Shown here: piece by piece, positions 31,791-43,440 of the stretch
Position numbering within the stretch: position 1 is the stretch's first letter
Layout of the letters: each line of letters opens with the position of its first letter
Source: Corythucha ciliata
Taxonomy: Eukaryota > Arthropoda > Insecta > Hemiptera > Tingidae
Assembly (NCBI GenBank): GCA_038030265.1
Contig: CM075938.1
Span: 23,847,009-23,911,008 of the forward strand
Reading direction: 5' to 3'
DNA: 64,000 nt
Made by a program: the position numbers and the translations under genes
Notes under the pieces: model-generated
Database searches by the model: none
Told to the model about the DNA's origin: nothing
Seen by the model: the letters and a program-made list of their open reading frames with translations, nothing else

Positions 31791-32590
31791 TGAATGGGCT
31801 GGGGGTGGGTAGAAGCAGGGGCGGTTACAGGGGGTGGGCGATCGGGCTGAGCCCGAAGGGCCGGAGGGCCAGTGCGGCCGGAGGGCCGATGCCTGCCCTC
31901 CCCCCACCAGCTCTTTGACGGATCCCAGTCCTTCTGAAAAAACTGGTAACTACATATTAATTTTTCTCGGTAATGTTCCTTAAGGTAAGCCTACAGAATC
32001 CCGGAACTGGTCTATTATAGCACAGGTACAATTAGACAAATGAGAAAACCTATCAAGTTCTTAAAACCGCGACACCCTTCAACCCATGAGCCTTGTATCT
32101 TGAGTCATGGGTTGAAGGGTGTCCCGGTTTTAAGAAAACCTAGGCTGTTTTATAGCGTATAGTTTAGCAGTTGGTTCAAAATTCACTCATTGAGTACACC
32201 CAGAATACACGTACTCTAAAGGCCTACTGCAGCAGTTTGTGCCTCAGCCCACACGCTGCATACATTTTCTCGCCTACTTTGCTGTCTTATATCTGCACCG
32301 ATACCGATTTTATGGTCTCGTTGCAATCTTCAGGGAACTGGGCGTTAGGACTTGATCGGGGACTTAGGCATTCTACCTCGTGCAGATTGTGATCTTTGTG
32401 TGTAGTTTTTCTCCTCGACTTGGTTTGAGATCAACCAGTGCTGGCTTTAAGGGGGGCGAGAAGGCAACAGCCCAGGGGCGCCGTGTCCTTAGGGGTGCGT
32501 CTATAAAAATGAGGAGGGGGGAGGGAAGGTGGACGAGAAAAAATTACCTAAGAAGCGCATTTGATTTATGAATATTTCAAAACTATAAAA
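31790..32590. other. GC-rich patch and small hairpin, no gene seen
   Basis: 31850-31900 contains short GGGCCGGAGGGCC-type repeats. A near-perfect hairpin lies at 32058-32136 (TTCTTAAAACCG ... CGGTTTTAAGAA with ACACCCTTCAACCCATGA in the arm). No coding. Confidence 0.55.
32058..32136. repeat. 79-bp hairpin
   Basis: Arms of about 32 bases, one mismatch (GCGAC/GTCCC), loop of about 15 bases. Miniature foldback or structured RNA. Confidence 0.8.
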
Positions 32591-34110
32591 TAGCCGAAAA
32601 TTGAAGTTTTTTCCCACTTTAGCCGTGAATTACAGGGCTTTTCCTCTACACTTTGTCCGCAAATAGGTGATTTTCCTCAATATAAGCGGCGAAGTAGCGT
32701 TTTTACCCCATGTTAGCGATTTTTCTCAATTTTTGCCATGAATTGAAGTTTTCCTCGATTTTTGCTGCAAATTAGCGATTTTTTACCTTTTCAGCAGTGA
32801 ATTAGCACTTTGAGCTGCAAGTATAGCGTTTTTTGTTAATTAATTAGTGGTTTTTCTCAATATTGGCCGCAAATTAGCGGTGTACGAACTATATTTGCCA
32901 CGAATTTACAATTTTTTTTCTTCAACTTTTAGCTATGGACTAGCGCTTTTTTTCAGGTTTAGATCCGAAGTTGCCTTCAGAAGCAACTGATTATTGTCTT
33001 CTGTTGAATTACTAAATTTTAGTCGTGAATTGGCGTTTTCTCTAATATAGCCATGAATTAGCCGATTTTCATTTTCCTGCGAATTAATCATCTATTCTTT
33101 TCAATTAATCCGCGAAATAGGATTGCTCCATGTTTAGCCGCTAAGTAGCGGTTTTTGTCAATTTCATTAGCGATTTAGCTATTTTTCTCAATTTTTGCCG
33201 TGGATTAGCGTATGTCCCAATTTCAGCAGCTAATTAACCATTCTTCTCAATTTCAGTCGTGAATTAGCATTTTTCGAAAATTAGGTGTGAATTAGTGGCT
33301 TTTCACTTTTTTATCCGCGAATGGGCGATTTTTTGCAATTTCAGCTGCGAATTTGTCATTTTTCTCAATTTTAGCCCGGAATGAGCGTTTTTTTTCTATC
33401 GTACAGCCTTAGCGGATTTTCTTGCCTTTCGGCGCTTGCAGAAAAGCAAAAACTGGGCCACATCTCAATTTCACCAACAGCAAATTAGCGTTTTTTCTTC
33501 ATTTTAGGCATAAAGTGGCATTTATACACAGCGAATCAGCGATGTTTTCTTAATTTCGGTATGGATATTTCATCGAGATACCGCGAATGAAGGCTTTTGA
33601 ACAGTTTTGGCCACGAATATTAGTGATTTTTCCCAACATTGGCTCAGCAGAGTGGCCGAGGTCGTTAGGGCGTCGACTCTCATGACCAGGTATCGTCTGC
33701 TGAGTGGGTTCGATTCCCACTGTAGGCTGGATTATTTAAGGGAAAATGATAACCACGTGAGAATAGTAAAATGTGTGCTTTCACCCTCGTCCACGACACA
33801 CCGTATGGGTAGTTGGACGTAAAGCACGTTGGATTACCACTCCAACTCATTTTTTTTTTTTTTTTCCAAACTTTTTGCAGCGTTGGTACTTGCCTGCAAG
33901 AATAGCATATTAGTACGCCTTCTCATCTTCCATCTGCTTACGGAAAAAATAGAAAGAAAGAAAGAAAGCAAGAAAGAAAAAAAAAAAAAAAAAAAAAAAA
34001 AAAAGACGGGGAGCAGCGTAATCTCTCTATTTTAGCCGCGGCGAAGTTACCACTATAAGGCCTCGTTATCTCTCAATTTGAGCCTTCAGAATAGCGCTTT
34101 TGTGGGCTAA
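32590..34110 (-). repeat. Degenerate ~30-bp tandem array, family 1, opposite strand, split by a SINE
   Basis: Repeats of the reverse complement (TTTTTCTCAATTTTAGCCGC, GAATTAGCG). The array is broken at 33641-33864 by the SINE and at 33955-34005 by an A-rich simple repeat. It faces a plus-strand array at 34340-34850. Confidence 0.83.
33641..33864 (+). mobile_element. tRNA-derived SINE
   Basis: The head resembles a Ser/Leu-type tRNA: A box TGGCCGAGGTCGTTAGGG at about 33653-33670 and B box GGTTCGATTCC at 33717-33727, correctly spaced. An unrelated body of about 120 bases follows and ends with a T-run (33850-33864). No long variable arm or mature tRNA 3' end, so it is a SINE rather than a working tRNA gene. 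Confidence 0.83.
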
Positions 34111-34339
34111 ATCGTTATTCAGCTGAACACTCTTTGCTGATCACCTGCAAGCACTCCATCCTGGGTCGGATGGATTGAAAATCGTCGAAAGGAGCCAATA
34201 TCGCTGTCCAACTACATGCCAAAAAATCGTTTTCACATACGTACAAACATGAACCTAGATCCTTAATATCCTCGTGTTTAGGCCCACATAGGGAGCCCGG
34301 GGCGATCCGGCCCCCTCACAACTGCCTCGGTACGCTACT

Positions 34340-34850
34340 AATTCACGAACAGAAGTGAGAAAAAGCGCTACTTCGCTGTTCAAGTTTCCTTAAAGCTTCC
34401 GCGGATAAAGTACAGAAAAAGCGCTAATTCATGAATGAAATTGAGAAAAATGACTCAATAGCGGTTAAAATCCAGAAAAATACGAAATCACCGCAAAAAC
34501 ACAGAAAAAACGCTAATCCGTGGCTAATTCACCGATAAAATTGAGAAGCGCGATAAGTGAGGAAAAACGCTAATTTGCGATTTAAATGGACAAAATGTCA
34601 AATTTTCGGCTTCTAAAGGTAGCTTTGTGCCAGAAAGTGAAAAAATCGCTATTCCTCAGCCAAATTCAGAAAAAGCTTTAAGTAGTTCGCGACGAAAAAA
34701 GGGAAAAAACTAATTCGTGACTGAAATGTAAAAAAATCTATAATTTTAGCGGCTAAAATGAGGAAAAACGCTAATGCGTGGTTATAAACAGGATAAATGG
34801 CTAATTGGGGGTTAAATTTAGAAACTTTGCTAATTCACTTGGCTTCTTTT
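34340..34850 (+). repeat. Degenerate ~30-bp tandem array, family 1, plus strand
   Basis: About 16 units of the GCTAATTCGCGG...TTGAGAAAAA type, inverted relative to the array ending at 34110. The 34110-34340 interval between them is unique-looking. Confidence 0.8.
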
Positions 34851-35054
34851 AAATTTCAATGAGACCATTTTTTCATCAGATACAGACGATTTACTAAGGA
34901 AAACCGTGGATGCATTAAAAATTAGGAAAACCCCGATTATCTCCAAAACTATAAGTAATCGGACCATGGTGCATAGGGTCATTTTGACTCCAAATGTGAC
35001 AAGATTACCCTTTTCATTTATGCCAGACTTTTCCGTTCGCCCTGTATGTGTATT

Positions 35055-35209
35055 AATTAACACAACTCTGATGATTCCACCCCCAAGTACTTTATTATAC
35101 GGTGACCGGTTTCAACTGTACATAGTCATCCTCAGACCTATGTACAGTTGAAACCGGTCACCGTATAATAAAGAACTTGTGGGTGGAATCATCAGAGTTG
35201 TGTTAATTT
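35055..35209. mobile_element. 155-bp foldback element
   Basis: Arms of about 70 bases: TTAACACAACTCTGATGATT on the left, its inverse on the right. The core TATACGGTGACCGGTTTCAA is also mirrored. Near-perfect MITE; the middle contains AGTCATCCTCAGACC. Confidence 0.85.
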
Positions 35210-36481
35210 ATCAACGCACCCACTCTCTCTCTCCAAAAAGGAAGTAATTCTGTATATGTATATTGGGCCAATATTTTCCCAGTGCCCCGGGCCGGTCAAA
35301 TTTGTGTATCCGCCCCTGGGTAGAAGGGTTGTCACAAATATGGCCGCCAAAGTTCACCTTCAGAACCTTGAAATTACCTCTACATCGTCAGGTTATCAAC
35401 AAAAATGCACATGCAAAATTACAAAAAAAGAGCCCGAGTTAGAATGAACAAGGGGTATTTCGGGGAAATTGTTCGGTAAAAACTAAATCAAACTCGTCAA
35501 CACTCTCGTTCTCAAAGCGTGGACGACTCATACGATTTCATTGTACGAGTAAATGTCATCGTTCGTGGCACGTAGCCGTGTTTTCAAGTGTATTTTGGTG
35601 TTTATTTTCTAAAATAAGTGGCCCTGATCGCGTTCCATCAACATACTAGGAAAAATATTAAATGGGCGAGACAGCCACAAGTTCAGAAAGAGCCGCTCTG
35701 TCTTTTGAGGACTGCGAAACAAGGACTTGAACTAAAGTCGCCACACTCATGCAGTTCTCGCTTGCTCGAACCACGGGTCTTCTCATTCGGAGTGCTGGTA
35801 CATATGTATGTTTCTGAATTAGTTTGTTTCTTGCTTGCGAGCGATTATTATGTGAAATAAACGTTCGTGATTTCTTAGCCCTGTATTTCTCTTTGCTATC
35901 AGAGGATCGACCCCTGAAGAAACATACCCAAAAATACACAACACATCAGTAAAAAACAAGTTATCTTGAACTCAGAAACATGACGTATTCCATAAAAAAC
36001 ATGAGTGACGGATTTCCCGGTGGCTTCTGCCGCGATTCCCGGAAGAGGATTGGAGCTACTTGCGCACGTTGAAATATCCGGAAAAGAAGTCCAACAACTC
36101 GCGCATGGTCGACCGTTTAAAATAAAGATTCTCCGGAGTATATTTGGGGGTTATTCACTTTATTAATGCCCTGTGAAACAATCTAAAAACTCACAGTGAC
36201 AATTTCTAGACATACTAGAGGAAAAAAAGAACAAAACTAGAAATTCAAAGTGGACATGTGTAAATAAAAAACAATTTGACTTGAGGTTACTTTGTGGTTC
36301 ACAAGGTGCACCTCCATAACTACGGTCAACAAATTTCAAGCCCAAGCTTTCTCTATTCATTTTTATCTCTATGGTGACAATCCTTCTACCCACCCCCCAG
36401 CCCATTCAGGCTTTCTCCAGTTATTTACCTCTATGGTCTCAATGTCTGCATTTACCATGGAGACCACCCACCAAATAACAC

Positions 36482-36737
36482 CTGGGGCTTTATTCCGAGT
36501 TGTCGGGAAAAACTCACGTGAGGTGGTTCCTATGGCGAGATAATACTATTTCTGATGAAGCGTCCTTGGATACCGCTTGCGGGATTATTTCCCGACAACT
36601 CTAACTAGGGCCCCAGCCCCCCTATTCTGTAACTCATAACGCGTGCGTTAGCAAAATTTCTCAGCTGATTACTTTCAATTATTCACCTTGTTTATTTCGC
36701 CAACGCACGCGTTATGAGTTACAGAATAGGGGGGCAG
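36482..36737. mobile_element. Two adjacent palindromic MITEs
   Basis: First, 36482-36615, with arms GAGTTGTCGGGAAA / TTTCCCGACAACTC. Second, 36617-36737, with arms CCTATTCTGTAACTCATAAC and its inverse around a 40-base middle. The same pair recurs in copy B (42808-43063). Confidence 0.88.
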
Positions 36738-37379
36738 GCCTCTCTTAAATATATATTTTCAAGTCATCAGCTTAGATAATTATGGTCACAACACCTGGTG
36801 ATTGCTATAATTGGATCAGAGACCGATACATCAGGACAAGGCGGCCCTAGCACCGATCCGTGCGAGACGCCACTACCCAACTGTCTCAAAGAAGATCTAG
36901 CACCGCTGGAAGGATCCACTACACATTGTGTCCTGCCTATGGATGTAAAAATGAATTACTTGCGGCAAGATGGATTGGCTTGGCACGAAAAAGTAGAACG
37001 CTTGTGATGGAAAACTAGGCCACAACATTAGGGAACCTAAAAACAAGTGGATTAGTTCGAAGTTAAAATTGTTGTTCACTTTCTTAGTAGTCGAGCTCGC
37101 TTGTGATAGCAATATAACGGCTTCAGTTGCGTAACAAAGTCAGCGAGCACACGGGGCGCAGCTAAAATTTCAAATCTCCTCGCCCCGCCATAACCAACCA
37201 CCACCTTTTTAGGTACCATTACCTAAATCGTAAACCAACGTAATATTCTATATCTGAGACTTTTCGGGTACGGTTAAACTGATTATTGGACCCGCGGCCG
37301 ACCATCTCCATTGTCAAAGGCACGGAAATGCGAAGGTGCACCCAAACGGCCGCACTTAATAGTTTCTTGCAGGGGACCG

Positions 37380-37720
37380 CAGGATCCCGGTAAAAATGGG
37401 ATATTTAAAGGAACGAAATCCACAAAATTGAGGTTTTAAAGGGCGGAATTAGTTTTTCGAACAAGCCAAAGATTTTTATAGAAAGAGCAAAAGGCATGAA
37501 AGTTGGTTTTGGAAAGAGTGAACGTGAAATAGGCGTATGAAATGGGCAACATTAGAGAAATTTCGTTATGATTTGAAGGAGCCAAATCCGTACATTTAGT
37601 TATGGAAAAGCGAAAATCAATCTACGACGTCATTGGTTTCAAAAGGGCCAAAATCACGACGTTTGGTTTTTCAACGAGCCAAATTAGTTTTTCGAACTAA
37701 CGAAACCAGTGGATCTGATT
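37380..37720 (+). repeat. Degenerate ~32-bp tandem repeat, family 2
   Basis: Units of the type GAGCCAAATCCGTGAAATTG plus GTTTTTGAAA, strongly decayed. Also at 45233-45573 (copy B), 48600-48740 and 61700-62010, where 32-33 base spacing is clearest. Confidence 0.65.
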
Positions 37721-37745
37721 TGGAAGAGCTATATCTTTCTCTTCT

Positions 37746-37877
37746 GGGGGTCAACCATGAGCTAGCGTAAAAATACCGTCAAAACGCGGTATCTATGGCG
37801 TTATAACATTATTTTTGATAGAGCGTCCTTAGTTACCGCTTGCGTTAATTTTTTAACGCTACTCATGGTTGACCCCC
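37746..37877. mobile_element. Palindromic MITE (GGGGGTCAACC type)
   Basis: Arms GGGGGTCAACCATGAG...AGCGT and its inverse. The 52-base core 37791-37842 is about 83% identical to the core of the MITE at 36482 (43 of 52 by eye) although the arms differ. Second copy at 45599-45730. Confidence 0.85.
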
Positions 37878-38264
37878 TGATAACGCGTGGCCACTAAAGC
37901 TAGAGGGAAAATTGCTCCCGCCAGAGTGCCAAATGACATTTGGTCCCACAATTTGGCGCTTTGGAAAACGCTTATGAAGAAATAAACAAATAGTTAATTA
38001 AACCAAATGAAAACTATGTATATCTACGTTCGTTTCCTTGGTTATGTATATCTGGTCAATCACGACATAATAGTAATGAATAGTGGACGAATGGTTCTAG
38101 CAGACTAAAGGCCGGTGCACAATTGACGGGAACGGAACGGGAAGCTTTCCGTTTCGGGACCGGGTACGGGAAAGGAGAGTCGATTGATTCACAATTGACG
38201 CGAAAGCGAAAATATTCTGCTTTTCGTCGTGGAGGAAGGAAACATATGGAGAGGCTCAAGTGTA

Positions 38265-40445
38265 GAGAATCTATTGGCATCTTTCATAAATACAGCAGCG
38301 CTCTTGTCGAGCTAAGATGAACTAATAGTCTGGGGTAACATCTGACCGGTGTCACTTGCTTTGTTTTGTTTAATTGTGGTAGTAGACCAGTCAATATAGA
38401 CAAAAAAATCTGGGTAAATCGCAAACATGCATGTAATTAATTTTTTATTCGCGTGTTGTTGGGACCAATGAGAGCAGTTATTACTCAAGTTTGCAACCCT
38501 CAAAACCTTGTGCTCAACTCGTGGCACTCGAAAAACCAAGAAATTTCATCACTTTTTTCTCTTTTTTTAACAAAACTACCAGAAGAAAGCGCTTTTCGAG
38601 CATGACCACAGTATACATTGTTAAAGCCAACTAAATTTGCTACAATTAAAGCCCAGCCCGAGCATCCTGGGTCTGCTAGTTCAGGAAATACAACCAGTCA
38701 ACAAAATACTTAATCTCGCCAAAAAGCGAGATTTTATTGGTAGGGTAACTTTTCAAGACCCGTAGCACTCAAATACCGGTGATTCGTACTTGGTTAAAAA
38801 AAAAATGAGAGGGGAGGTTGTACGTCCTAAATGCAACAAAAATTTTCCTATGTCCTAAGGTCAGATTTCGATTCCTAGCCGAGATAATCAATTTGTTGTT
38901 TTTAGCACATCACGGGTTTTCACAACAAAAACAGGTGTAGCATGGGAAGTAAGCGTCCTAGGTTAAATCCAACGAGACCACTGAAAAGAGCACCCTTTTT
39001 TCTGTACGAGTAAAGACATTTTGTCAAATGATAGTGAAAGATTCTTTGAGTAAACTGGGAAAATATCAGGATATTTTAAAAAATGTCGGTTTTTGACAAC
39101 TGTTCAAAGCTAGACTACATTGGCCATGGTGCTCCCAGCGCCGGGAAAATTCCTCTATAACTGAGTGAAGTAACTTAGTTTAATACTTCATGCTTATTTT
39201 ACTCGTGCCCTTCGCAATGTTTTGATAAAAATCCATTGTTATACCAAAAAATGAGGTATTTAAGCCCATTTTGAGTGCCTAAAAGAAGATACGAAAGCTA
39301 TTCCAAGAATGTTTTTTTCAGCTTATTCCACTTTTATTTGTCTTTCCTCATAGATTAGCGTAGTAAAAGTGAATTAAGCTGAAAAAAAAAGTTTTAGGAA
39401 TGGCTCTTGATCTTCTTGTAGGCATTCAAAATGGGCTTAATTGCCTCATTTTTTGGTATAACCATGGATTTTTCTCAAAACATTGCGAAGGACAAGAGTA
39501 AAATAAGCATGAAGTATTAAACTAAGTTACTTCACTCAGTTTTAGAGGAATTTGCCCGGCGCTGGGAGCACCATGGCCAATGTAGTCTAGCTTTGAACAG
39601 TTGTCAAAAACTGACATTTTTTAAAATATCCTGATATTTTCCCAGTTTACTCAAAGAATCTTTCACTATCATTGGACAAAATGTCTTTACTCACACAGAA
39701 AAAGGGTGCTCTTTTCAGTGGTGTCGTTGGATTTAACCTAGGACGCTTACTTCCCATGTTACACCTGTTTTTGTTGCGAAAACCCGTGATGTGCTAAAAA
39801 CAACAAATTGATTATCTCGGCTAGGAATCGAAATCTGACCTCAGGACATAGGAAATTTTTTGTTGCATTTTGGACGTACAACCTCCCCTCTCATTTTTTT
39901 TTAACCAAGTACGAATCCCCGGTATTTGAGTGCTACGGGTCTTGAAAAGTTACCCTACCAATAAAATCTCGCTTTTTGGCGAGATTAAGTATTTTGTTGA
40001 CTGGTTGTATTTCCTGAACTAACAGACCCAGGATGCTCGGGCTGGGCTTTAATTGTAGCAAATTTAGTTGGCTTTAACAATGTATACTGTGGTCATGCTC
40101 GAAAAGCGCTTTCTTCTGGTAGTTTTGTTAAAAAAAGAGAAAAAAGTGATGAAATTTCTTGGTTTTTCGAGTGCCACGAGTTGAGCACAAGGTTTTGAGG
40201 GTTGCAAACTTGAGTATAAACTACTCTCATTGGCCCTAACAACATGCAAAAAAAAAAAAAATTACATGCATATTTGCGATGTTTGATGTTTATATTGACT
40301 GGCCTATAGTGAGAATCAGAATCAGAAAGAAAATTATTGAAGTAAATCCAATAGAAAATTGAAGGATACCCCAGGAGGCCGTTTCACTTAGTCGTCACAT
40401 GAGCGCTGGTGTATTTATGAAAGATGTCAATACTAGAGAACCTAT
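38265..40445. repeat. 2.2-kb palindrome (giant foldback)
   Basis: Arms of about 1.05 kb meet at a loop near 39340-39370. Inner arms (for example CACCATGGCCAATGTAGTCT mirrored at 39120-39130 and 39570-39590) are nearly identical; the outer part near 38330-38400 is diverged. In copy B the outer left arm is deleted at 46126. Confidence 0.92.
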
Positions 40446-40703
40446 AATCAAACAGGTAAAATCACAGACGCCATGTTCGCTCTTATTAATTATCAGTCTT
40501 GTAAAATCAACCTTTTGTTGATGTTTTGTGGATGTCAACAAACCACCCCCAACCATTCTTATTAAACTGATAAGAACGAACTACTCGTCTACTCGTTTTT
40601 AAAGGTTCCTTACCTATACTATAAGGCCAGCTCACGGCCATATTGGGGTAGATAAATTATCATAAATTTCATGTTTTTAAATAGCTTCCTAGGAAACCCA
40701 GCT

Positions 40704-40984
40704 CAGGCGCGTAGCCAGGGGGGGGGGGGTCCACCGGGTCCGGACCTCCCCCCCCCCCCGAAATTTCAGATTTATTTCTCATGTTCTGAAGGAGACTTTT
40801 TATTTTCAATTTCTCCGCTCACGCATTGGAATAATATCGCACAATAATGATGATAGTAATGATAATAATATGTAGTTAAAAACTGAAGAGAGTAGGCATA
40901 GAGAGGAAATACCCCCCCCCCCACCACAACGGACCTACATCGGACCCCCCCCCCCTCCCAAAAGAAATCCTGGCTACGCGCCTG
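40704..40984. mobile_element. hAT-type MITE with 8-bp target duplication (copy A)
   Basis: Termini CAGGCGCGTAGCCAGG / CCTGGCTACGCGCCTG. Flanked by ACCCAGCT at 40696-40703 and 40985-40992, an 8-bp duplication typical of hAT. Interior with four long G/C runs. Copy B at 47806-48085. Confidence 0.9.
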
Positions 40985-41453
40985 ACCCAGCTGACAGTGC
41001 TTGCTTAGCGACTGCCTTTCGACCAATAGAATTCAGTTGAGGTGTAAATTATAGATAATATTTTGGGCTCGCCTCAAAAGCCTCGTGGGACACTCCATAG
41101 TACTTCCACTTCCATGCACCCCTCCTACCCACTAAATATCAATTTTATCTACCCCAAAATGCCGGATGGGCTCTTGGGATGGGCTCACTCGGTTGTATGG
41201 TTACCTTACTCAAGAGAACTTCCAGGCGAATCAAAAATCTCCACTAGTGGGCGGGGCCTATTTATACACCTCCTGAATGCTATTGGTCGGGAGGCTTCAA
41301 ATATGATTTTTTTTTCTCTTTTTTAATGCGGGAATCGTGCTGAATTTCACATGATTGGATATTTTTATTTTCTGGCCACGTGGCGGGGCAATTTTTGACT
41401 CCCTCACACACATGGCTATATTCGCCAATTGACAAATCAATGTTCTGCAGAAT

Positions 41454-41610
41454 CAAGGTCTATATATAAGAAGGTCTGATCATTTTAGATGAGGTGCGGG
41501 GGGATACTGTGGGCAGATTACTTCAATTTATATTTTACACCTCTGCTCCACTATACTTCATAACTCTAATATAATTGCTTGGTCGTGTTGCTTGCTAACT
41601 TGGCATGCAT
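41454..41610. other. 157-bp spacer between the duplicated blocks
   Basis: Unique sequence between the end of copy A and the start of copy B. No repeat or gene seen. Confidence 0.7.
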
Positions 41611-43440
41611 CCCCGGGCCGGTCAAATTTGTGTATCCGCCCCTGGGTAGAAGGGTTGTCACAAATATGGCCGCCAAAGTTCACCTTCAGAACCTTGAAAT
41701 TACCTCTACATCGTCAGGTTATCAACAAAAATGCACATGCAAAATTACAAAAAAAGAGCCCGAGTTAGAATGAACGAGGGGTATTTCGGGGAAATTGTTC
41801 GGTAAAAACTAAATCAAACTCGTCAACACTCTCGTTCTCAAAGCGTGGACGACTCATACGATTTCATTGTACGAGTAAATGTCATCGTTCGTGGCACGTA
41901 GCCGTGTTTTCAAGTGTATTTTGGTGTTTATTTTCTAAAATAAGTGGCCCTGATCGCGTTCCATCAACATACTAGGAAAAATATTAAATGGGCGAGACAG
42001 CCACAAGTTCAGAAAGAGCCGCTCTGTCTTTTGAGGACTGCGAAACAAGGACTTGAACTAAAGTCGCCACACTCATGCAGTTCTCGCTTGCTCGAACCAC
42101 GGGTCTTCTCATTCGGAGTGCTGGTACATATGTATGTTTCTGAATTAGTTTGTTTCTTGCTTGCGAGCGATTATTATGTGAAATAAACGTTCGTGATTTC
42201 TTAGCCCTGTATTTCTCTTTGCTATCAGAGGATCGACCCCTGAAGAAACGTACCCAAAAATACACAACACATCAGTAAAAAACAAGTTATCTTGAACTCA
42301 GAAACATGACGTATTCCATAAAAAACATGAGTGACGGATTTCCCGGTGGCTTCTGCCGCGATTCCCGGAAGAGGATTGGAGCTACTTGCGCACGTTGAAA
42401 TATCCGGAAAAGAAGTCCAACAACTCGCGCATGGTCGACCGTTTAAAATAAAGATTCTCCGGAGTATATTTGGGGGTTATTCACTTTATTAATGCCCTGT
42501 GAAACAATCTAAAAACTCACAGTGACAATTTCTAGACATACTAGAGGAAAAAAAGAACAAAACTAGAAATTCAAAGTGGACATGTGTAAATAAAAAACAA
42601 TTTGACTTGAGGTTACTTTGTGGTTCACAAGGTGCACCTCCATAACTACGGTCAACAAATTTCAAGCCCAAGCTTTCTCTATTCATTTTTATCTCTATGG
42701 TGACAATCCTTCTACCCACCCCCCAGCCCATTCAGGCTTTCTCCAGTTATTTACCTCTATGGTCTCAATGTCTGCATTTACCATGGAGACCACCCACCAA
42801 ATAACACCTGGGGCTTTATTCCGAGTTGTCGGGAAAAACTCACGTGAGGTGGTTCCTATGGCGAGATAATACTATTTCTGATGAAGCGTCCTTGGATACC
42901 GCTTGCGGGATTATTTCCCGACAACTCTAACTAGGGCCCCAGCCCCCCTATTCTGTAACTCATAACGCGTGCGTTAGCAAAATTTCTCTGCTGATTACTT
43001 TCAATTATTCACCTTGTTTATTTCGCCAACGCACGCGTTATGAGTTACAGAATAGGGGGGCAGGCCTCTCTTAAATATATATTTTCAAGTCATCAGCTTA
43101 GATAATTATGGTCACAACACCTGGTGATTGCTATAATTGGATCAGAGACCGATACATCAGGACAAGGCGGCCCTAGCACCGATCCGTGCGAGACGCCACT
43201 ACCCAACTGTCTCAAAGAAGATCTAGCACCGCTGGAAGGATCCACTACACATTGTGTCCTGCCTATGGATGTAAAAATGAATTACTTGCGGCAAGATGGA
43301 TTGGCTTGGCACGAAAAAGTAGAACGCTTGTGATGGAAAACTAGGCCACAACATTAGGGAACCTAAAAACAAGTGGATTAGTTCGAAGTTAAAATTGTTG
43401 TTCACTTTCTTAGTAGTCGAGCTCGCTTGTGATAGCAATA

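Larger units (their letters stand above)
35285..41453 (+). repeat. Segmental duplication, copy A
   Basis: A 6.17-kb block starting CCCCGGGCCGGTCAAATTTG that recurs at 41611-48554 at near identity (offset 6326 at first, then shifted by the mariner insertion and a 751-bp deletion in copy B). Contains MITEs at 36482-36615, 36617-36737, 37746-37877 and 40704-40984, the 2.2-kb palindrome 38265-40445, and a family 2 repeat patch 37380-37720. No host gene. Confidence 0.95.

Noticed and set aside
33649..33730. Functional tRNA-Ser/Leu gene
   Set aside because: A and B boxes are present but the acceptor and anticodon stems do not pair well and a SINE body with T-run follows.
35658..35939. 93-codon minus-strand frame repeated at 41984 and, in altered form, at 31152
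   Set aside because: Lies in a repeat; the third copy differs by frame changes at its C-terminus, so there is no sign of protein-level conservation.
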